Assembly (NCBI GenBank): GCA_030068145.1
Contig: JAPJBO010000115.1
Location: 248,001-312,000, forward strand
Direction of reading: 5' to 3'
Length of the DNA: 64,000 nt
Source: Diplonema papillatum
Lineage: Eukaryota > Euglenozoa > Diplonemea > Diplonemida > Diplonemidae
The notes under the pieces are model-generated. The model was not told where the DNA came from and did no database searches. It saw nothing but the letters and a program-made list of their open reading frames with translations. Shown here piece by piece: positions 23,601-32,600 of this stretch (position 1 is the first letter of the stretch; every line of letters begins with the position of its first letter). Position numbers and translations under genes: made by a program.

Positions 23601-26600
23601 TTGAGAGGGACATGAAAAGACCGGGTAAATGAAAAGGCCACCCAGTTCCCCGGGAGAACGTCCACGTCAGGCATCTCATGCGAGAGTTCGGAAGCGACTT
23701 CGCAGCTCCGGATCTCTCACGTGGCACAGCTGCAAATATTTGCGAACAAGCGCGTGCGCCGCATGGAGTAGATGACGACTGGCTACTTGTCACTACGGTT
23801 TGCTACAAACTGGCGTTTTTACTTGACTCAGTTGGGCACGCCGCAATGTGCCTCACAGGTTCCCTGCAGTAGCTAGCATCAGGTTTGCCACACAACCAGC
23901 ATGCTAGCTCCTCTTGGGGCCCGGATCTGCTGATTCGCACGGGTTTTAAGCTCAGAATTCAGTTTCGCAGGGAGAAAAAGTTGGTGAAATTTTTGAAGTG
24001 TGTGACTGATTTTGAAAATTCTCTAAGGGTAGGCGGTTTTTTTTTTTTGGCCCATGTCCGCGCGCGCGTAAATTTTTGGGAACCCCCGGAAAAAAAAAAA
24101 TTTTTCCCAAAAAAAAACTTTTGGGATCTGTGCATTGGAACCGGTCGTGAGAGCGACTGCAGGCGTAGTCACGAGCGTGTCCGGCTCGCGAAAAGTCGAA
24201 AACCTGTTCATCACACCGATACTTCACGGCGATGCAAATCGCGTAGACTTTGTTTACCTCAGTGTGTATTGACTTTGAAGCTGACTATGCCCGGTGCTGG
24301 GTTGGTGCGCTGGGCAAGCAATATCGTGCTACTTTGACGTTGGTGTCAATCTAAACAGCAAGATTTGCGTAGCTCCTGCTGGACGCAGTCGAAGCACGCG
24401 GGATACAAGCACAGCCTCAGCCTCGAAAGTGTGCGCGGTTTTACCGGCAAGGCATGTCGGGAGGTTTTGCCACTGTGGTGCGATTATCACACAGAACCAG
24501 TCCGGGGCAGTGCACGCGTCTATGCCTTCCGACGCCTCAAGCAGCTACTAGTATCTGAGACTCGACTGAGGAGGCATGAAAAGGACGCGGGGCAAGCGAT
24601 GCGTTCACGGTGCTTGCGACTTAGTGCACTTGACCGGCGGCAATGCCTTGTGCCGCGGTATATTTGCGAAGAAAACGGCACTCGTCGCCTGACAGTCTAG
24701 ACCGCACATCCCTGAGCATAACTGCCTTCGTTGCACACGGCGTCTAACCAATTGCCGTGTGCTAGAAGCACCTGCCCTCCGTGCGGATGTCGAGACATCA
24801 ATGGTCTCTTTCGATGTGGGTGAGGTACATCTTGTGAGTCCGGCGCCGTTTGCTACGCATCAGAAGGTGGCCACTGGCTAAAGCTTGCTGACAGGAGGGT
24901 CGGCAGAGTACCGACAAACTCCGTTTACACCAAGCAGGGCATCTTTGTGTACTCGGGTAATATTGACAAAGCCACTACACCCGAAGTGACGGTGTCGACG
25001 TCCGCCTTTGGGGGTTTCAACAGCAGACCGCCGCAGAAGCCGCGAGAGCAACCATCCTTGCACAAGGTGGAGGAAAGCAGAAGTTGAAGTTCACCATACT
25101 ATCTGCGGGTAGCTGGCGCTTATTCTCGCCGATGGAAATGCCACCGACCAGCCGTCAGTAGGCTCTCGCACGGTGGTTCGGTAGGACCGTGACATCGCAA
25201 TGGGGCATGTCAGAAGAGAGATAAGAGATTGACGGACACCCGCGCAATCGACAGTCCTCTGGGTCACTGCTTTATTGTTCGCAGCGTACCCAGCGAACCG
25301 CGATCTCGAGTTCAAACCCGAGTGTTTTTTCTCCTGTGGCATCGTCTATCATCTGCAGCCTCCGACTATGGAAGGTTTTGTCGAAACGCACCCCGCGCGG
25401 CGTTCAGGACTGTTGAACTCTAGACTGCCACCGCAACCCCTCGGACACATCAAGTTCATCTTCACACTCACCTTTGAGCTCATCGTCCAGAAATTCTACC
25501 AACAACGGGCACAAAAGTGCCAACAGCGGACTGGCCAGTAGTATAGCCGGCACATATGGTGTGACATCCAGTAGCAGAAAGTCTTGTGGCAAAAGTTTTT
25601 TTTTTCTGAAAAGTTTTTTTTTTGCGCGCGCGCGCGTAAATTTCTGTGGGCCGACGGACATGGGCCAAAAAAAAAAACCGCCTACCCTAAGTACAAATAT
25701 GCCCAGTACGTGGTCACCCCCCACAAAAATAAGCAAACGCCGAACGCCGGCCCAGATTCTTATTTCTGCCTATGCGCCCACCCTACCTCGCTTGCTTACT
25801 GCGTCCTGAGGCGCCACGATGGAATTGTGGCGAGCACGTTAAGGTCGTTGACATTTGAGGGTCAACTTAACCGTTCTGCAACGACCCGGACATAAGTAAC
25901 CAAAGAAAATAAGAGCTCGTCACTCGCACAACCGCGGCTGATACAAAACTAATGATGATGATGATGATGTGAAGAGAGAGTTGTTTTCGTTGAACGCAGT
26001 GCCTGATCGTTTTTTACGTAAAGCTGGATTCAGGACGCAAGTGAAAACGCCACGGTTTGCGGCGACGAGCTTCTCATTTCCTCCAACATTTAATGTTTGG
26101 TAAAAAAAAAACTTCACAAGCATACAAAAGGTCGAAAGACACCAATCTGTACGTCCATGCGGGATCGTCGGAAACACATAAAAAAAAAACGCTAGGGTGA
26201 TGATCTTGAGTTGGTCACACAAGGCACAATCTTGGCTAGCCAAAGTGAAGGTGCGCGAATATGTCTACACCCCTCCCCCCAAACATCCCCCTTAAAAGAG
26301 TGAAAGAGTACGTACAGTAGTGAGTAGAGAAGAGAACGAGTGTTAAAGAACGGAGGTAGCACGAACTACCAGACCGGCGAAGGCCACCGCCAAAAGATTT
26401 CTTACCTTTTTCCTTATCCCTCAAAACCAGCACCAATAACAACGTCCTCCCAAACATCCCCCTCCGCCTAAACATTAAACTTAGATTTTCTCCCCACTAC
26501 CCGAAAGTGCTCTGCAGAGTTCACTTCGCAGATTCCACCGCAAAAAGAAGACAAGTCAGTGCTGCCTAGCGAGTCGCAGGGCGAGGGCCATGAGTTTTTT

Positions 26601-29600
26601 AACTGATTGCTCAGACACGGTTGTAGGGCCCCCCCCCGCACCGGAACAGGCCTGAAAATCCCCATCCAAAGGACTCACTGATGAGCTCTGACTTTGGATT
26701 GGTCTGCGTTCAAGAGCGAAACATGAGACGAAGAACGAGGCGCACACAACACCGCGGTGAAAAAACACAGGGGACTAGTCCCTCAAGGTTTCATACCCCA
26801 CTTTGGCAGCCGTACACTCCCCTTTTTACCCCTTTTTACCTCTTTCTATTTTGCATCCCTTTCCTAGACAACATCTTCCTCGAAGAAGACTTGATGCTAG
26901 CATCAACCATGCATGAGCGGCAGTGCTCTGCCTAAACATTAAACTAAGATTTTCTCGCCGTGGCGGATTCGCCTGTGCTCTGGTAGCACGGGTGGTCCTG
27001 GCTGCGAGCTACGAACAGCCGCCTGACAAACAAAGACTCACACCGCTGTCCTGTCTGCAGACACTCAGGCTCCGTGCTGGTGATGGTCCGCCTGATGTGT
27101 CCGTGGCTTAAAGGACGGAAACACGGCGCAGACGGGACCAGTGCGTGTTGAGCATACATATCCATTCCAAGCACGTTCTTGCAATTCCCCACTGCCCGAC
27201 ACCCAGTCTCGATGGGCAACTGGAGAGTCTAAAACACGGGACCTTCCAGTTTTCAAAACACGCCAAGACCCCCGCCACCACAACAGCGCACGGACGGCCA
27301 GATCTCGCGCATGGAGTGGCTCTTCTTCAACCGAGCCGCGGCGCTGGTTGCCGGGAAGCTGCCCGCGAAGCCGGCGTCCCTCCACTTCGTCGCCCCGCAG
27401 GTGTGGGGGCTGCTCGACGCGCTCGAAAGGAGCGTTCCCGCATTCAAAGGTGCGCCCCGTCCTGTTGCTTTTCTTGTGGTAAGAACGCATTGTTGGTACC
27501 AATAAGCACGCAGTTGGCGGCGTAGTTCATGAAACTTGCCAAAAGCGGGTGAGTTCCGCTAGTGCAAGGAACCGCACCAACTCATCTTTTTGACATTGCA
27601 AGGTAACGCAAATACTGCAAGGAATAGCTGGCTAGACCTGAGGCCCAGTCGTATGAGATTCTTGGGCTTTAGAAGACGACGAATATCTTCTGGCCGTATC
27701 CTGCTGGGCGGATCATGCATCCGTCCAGGGTTCGTACCCAACCCGATGCAATGCAGTCGGAGCACTACTCGGCCGAAGATGCAGCTTTTCTGCGGCTGTA
27801 TTTCGTTCTTCCCGAAAAAGAAGTAGAACGAAATGCACACGAAACGTGTAAACGATAGAAAAAAGCAAGGCCTGCCCAACTGACAGTGATCAACCGCGTT
27901 TCCTCGTCCTTCAATGCCTCAACGGTCAGCCGGAGACTCAAAAAGACCGGCTTCTGAAGCTGGATACCGTGCGCCACTAAAAGAAAAAGCGCCAACACAA
28001 ATACGACTACCACAGGTTTGCTGTCGGACATCGAGAAGAACGCGTTCACGTGGGAAGCTTGGTTCGGGCTGAAGGAGCCGCAGGAGAAGGAGCCGCCGAA
28101 CGGCGCCGCCGGCGGCGCCGACTGGAGCGAGACGCTGTCCGACTTCCAGAAGCTGCTGCTGCTGCGGAGTTGCCGGGAGGAGAAGATGCTGTTCGCCGTC
28201 ACGAACTACGTCGCCCGCCAGATGGGCGAGGCCTACATCACCGCGCCGCCGCTGAACCTGAACAGGGCCCTCGCGGACTCGGCTCCGGGAACGCCTGTGA
28301 TCTTCATCCTGTCCCAAGGTTCCGACCCAACCGACGGCTTCGTTCGCTGGGCCGACGAAGTCGAGTCGCGGAAAATCAAGTCAATCTCCCTCGGGCAGGG
28401 CCAGGAGAAGCCCGCGCGGCTGCTGATCGAAGCCGGCAAGAAAGCCGGCGACTGGGTCCTCCTGCAGAACTGCCACCTGGGCAAGAGCTTCATGCCAGGG
28501 CTCAACGAGATCGTGATCGGGCTCGAGTCCGACAAAGCCGTAAAAGAAGGCTTCCGCCTGTGGCTCACGTCGATGCCCGCTACGTATTTCCCTGTGCCTG
28601 TCCTGCAAAACTCCGTCAAACTGACGAACGAAGCGCCGAGCGGGATCAAGGCGAACTTGAAGCGGTGCTTTGGGTCCATCAAAGAGGAGGAGCTGGGCTA
28701 CTTTGCAACGGTGGACAGCGCCGACTTCGCGGAGTGCTCGCGTTCGCATGCGTTCAAAAAGCTTGTCTTCGCCGCGTGCTTCTTCCACTCGCTCGTCTTG
28801 GAGAGGAAGAAGTTCGGGGCCCTCGGTTGGAACGTTAAGTACGAGTGGAACGACACCGACATCAACACGTCGCTCAAGTGGCTGAAGTTGTTCATCTCCG
28901 AAAACGAAGAGATCCCCTGGACTTCCATGCAGTACATCATCGGTGTGCACCCCCCCCCCCCTCTACTACACCCACATCCCTGCCACTCGGATTCCACACT
29001 CGGAAGCTCGGCCAATATGTACAGCAGAATGAAGCAAAAAAGACTGCAGTGGTAGCCAGTAGTTGGGGGGGGCAACCAGGGTGTTTATTAAGATTTGGCC
29101 TAACCCGTAACATGTAACAAGTGCGGGTGGTGGTGGGGGGGGGGGGGGCCCCCCCCCCTCCTGCATGGCTGGCAGGTCACCCGGTGTCAAGCGACCGACT
29201 CCGCAACTGCCGCTGGCCAGGTCAGGCTGGCACGAAGGAGTTACGGAGGGGGGCAGCTTGGGCAATGCCGACTTTGCGGAGGCATTCAACGGACGACGAT
29301 CTGTCGCAGTGGACGCAGCGCCAACACGTCAATGGCTCTCTGGCTGCCTTGTTCTTTTAGGGTTGCGAATACTCCGGTCCAGGCGTTCCACCCCAAGTCC
29401 TTGAACTGAACGGCAAGAATTTTTATGTCTTGCCAGTCCTTCTGTACGGAGCTCGCTTCAAACCTCCCGACGAAAGCAGCCAAATAGGCGTACTCTTCGT
29501 TACCGTACGCCTTCAAGTCGGCTCCGGAGAGCACCTGCATTTTTTGTACGTCAAGAATGAGAGAGAGAGCTACGGCGTGGTCATCCTTCTTTATCTTTTC

Positions 29601-32600
29601 CTCGACGGCTTCGAGCGCCTTCGCGACCTTCGCCAAGCGACGTTTGTTTTCGTTGCCATCGGTCATCCCTTCGATGGCCATACGAGCTCGGCTCAACCGA
29701 AACTGCAAATGCAGAACGGTGGGCTCTTGATGCTGCGAGGCCAGCGAGATATTGCGCAACATCCTTAGTACAGGGTACCACTGCTGGAACTGCTGAGCCC
29801 TGCGCTCCTTCCCAAAAACGCCAAGCAGCTCCTTTCGCTTCGCTGCGAGGTTATCCTTACCCTTCTTGGCATCCGCGGAGTGCCAGTCCCGCGAGCGCTG
29901 TTCCAGAAACATCTTCCAGAGTGGCCACAATGCAGCGGCCTTCTCCCAGACGAAAGGTTTTTGGCAACCACCGAATAGAGCAATGGAGGGATGGTTTGGG
30001 ACCCGCAGCAAAGCCTTGCAGCTTAGCGAAACGCCTGAGTCGGCGATAAAGCTTTCCGGACGTCGCCTCCATCGTAAGAATTGCTTCCGTGATTTCTTCA
30101 ACGACGGATGAATCGAAGGCTCGCTCAAGTTCGGTCTCCAGTCGGTGCGAAAAGTCCGGAACACGGGCACACTGAGGGTTGAAATCTTTCTTCAACAAAC
30201 CGTATACCCCTGTGATGTGCCCCGCTAGATTCGATCCCGAATCACTGCAGGTTGCCGTTATCTGCTGTGCCGCAACGCCGAAATCTGCAAGCATCGCACG
30301 AGACTTCAAGAAGATGGTGTTGCCATCTGTATCGTCGGAAGCCTCGAACCCCACGAGTCCCAAGGCAGTTTCTTTAACTGCGCACAACGATGAGACGAAG
30401 TAGCGTAGGATAACTACATACACCTCCATCTGCATTGCGTGCTTCAGTGTCGTTCCGTCCAAGATCAGCACAAAGGAGCTCGATACACTTAGTTCCTTGG
30501 TGATGCGCACTTGTGCGATGGAAGCCCAGATGCCCACCATTTCCGAGACGTGTGAAGTGGTGTTGTACTTCTTGGGTATATCAATACCCCGCAATCGGTC
30601 GGCTCTTATCTGCCGCACGGAACTTCTCCTTCCGTTGAATGCCTCCGCAAAGTCGGCATTGCCCAAGCTGCCGCCCTCCGTAACTCCTTTGTCGTGCCAG
30701 CCTGACCTGGCCAGCGGCAGTTGGGGAGTCGGTCGCTTGACACCGGGTGACCTGCCAGCCATGCAGGAGGGGGGGGGGGGGTCCCCCCCCCCCCCCCACC
30801 ACCACCCGCACCCCCTGACCGCGATCCGTAACATGTAACAGCCCTTAATAAGCACCCTGGGGGCAACGGGGACGAAATGCGCACGTGTCACGCTATCTTC
30901 TCAGCACTGTCCACGAAGTGCCACAAAGAGTGCCTGACATGCGCTGTACAGCATTTCGGAGGCTTTTTCCCCGTTGCGTTCGGTGGCCCCACTGCTTCCC
31001 CTTTGTGCGCCCAAAAAGTTAATGACAATCAAATCAGGCGAAATCAACTACGGAGGACGCGTGACGGACCCTATTGACAGGCGTTGCCTCCACTCTGCGA
31101 TGCGCCGATGCTACGTTTTGGATGTGCTGGAGGAGTCGTACGCGTTTTCGGAATCGTGCACGTATCGTGCCCCGCAGGACGGTCCGTACGAGAGCTACAT
31201 GGAGTACATAGAGAGCTTGCCTCGAAATGACAGCCCGGAGGTCTTTGGGTTGCACGACAACGCGTCTTTGAGGTACCAGCTGCAAGAATCGCAGGACCTG
31301 CTGTCCGCGATTCTGCTGGTGCAGCCGCGGGTGACGGGCGGCGCGGCGGGCGGCGTGTCGCCCGAGGAGCTGGTGAAAAAGAGGGCGTCCGAGATCCTCT
31401 CGCAGATGCCGAGCCTGCTGTCCCTCAGCGAGGCCGGGCCCCACTCCCTCACGTTCATGCCCAACGGGTTGCCCAACTCCCTGAGCACGGTGCTGCGGCA
31501 CGAAGTCGAGTCGTTCTCTCGCTTGCAAGGCGTCATAAACCACTCGCTGGTGGAGCTCGGGAAGGCGTTGGCGGGTCTGACGGTGCTGTCCGAGGCGCTG
31601 GACAAAATGTTCCAGGACTTCCTCTCCGACAAAGTCCCCGCGCAGTGGTCCGCAGCGTCCTATCCGTCCCTGAAGCCGTTGGGCGCGTGGCTCAACGACT
31701 TGCTCGCGCGGCTGATATTCTCGCGGACCTGGCTCCGCGAAGGCGAGCCGAAGTCGTTTTGGCTGCCCGGGTTTTACTCGCCGCACGGGTTCATGACCGG
31801 TACTTATTGTTTTTCTGTATTGTGAACCACATTTCCTGCCGACGCGTCACTGCTCCTGTGAGCGCTCGGATCGGGGCCGCCCCAAGCGGTTACCTGGCAG
31901 AGAGCACACACGTTTGTTTGGAAAAACAGTTCCGTTCTGCGTGACTGCTATCGCCAGACTCCACGGCGGACGTGAAACGCGCACCGGAGACACGAATACC
32001 CCATGGAGGGAGAACAGGCCGGGCGAAGAAACCTGACCCGCCACCATCCAAAATCCACGACAACAGGAATTCTGCAAGGTTACGCGAGACAATGCTCCGT
32101 CTCAGTCGATTTGCTCGGCTTCTCGTTCACAGTGCTGAACGTGCAGAATGCAGATGATGTCGAAAAACCAGCCGCATCCGGTGTTTATGTACATGGTCTC
32201 TGTACGGACTCGTTTGTGTGGAACTCATCAGTACGCGTGATGGAGGACAGCAAGGACGGCGAGATGTACTCAGTTCTGCCCGTGATCCACTTCTTGCCGG
32301 AGGAGAACCACAAGGTATAGACGACCCATTCCCTCAGTCTCTCGATCCCGCCCCAGCCTCGATGTCAGCTGGTGACGCTAAAGTCCCACCCTTGAAGTCT
32401 GACTGTATTGTTTGAAATTTTGTAAGACGAGATGTGCTTGGACTGCATGGACTCTGCATTCCCTTGAAGAAGACATGATGCTAGCATAAAACAGACATTA
32501 GAGGCAAATGTCTGCGCATACTGTTTTACAGACCGGTATTCTTTGAGTCTCCGGCTGACCGTTGAGACGGGCGGTCTTGCGGTGTTGTGTGCAACTCGTG

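Larger units (their letters stand above)
22165..27286. other. Dynein intron 9, composite transposon and repeat region
   Basis: The 5.1 kb intron (donor GTATGC, acceptor CAG) includes R8 (22311-22372), a transposase C-terminal-like frame (22859-23428), a TIR transposon (24027-25687), R7 (26128-26178), R3 (26232-26445), an R4 unit (26568-26957) and R6 (about 26960-27130). An ATG repeat at about 25950-25970 is a short microsatellite. Confidence 0.65.
28943..31037. other. Dynein intron 11, hosting a hAT transposon
   Basis: The 2.1 kb intron (donor GTGTGC, phase 1, acceptor CAG) is mostly the hAT element at 29077-30859. Removing the element and one target copy would leave an intron of about 300 bp, similar to introns 1, 12 and 14. 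Confidence 0.75.
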
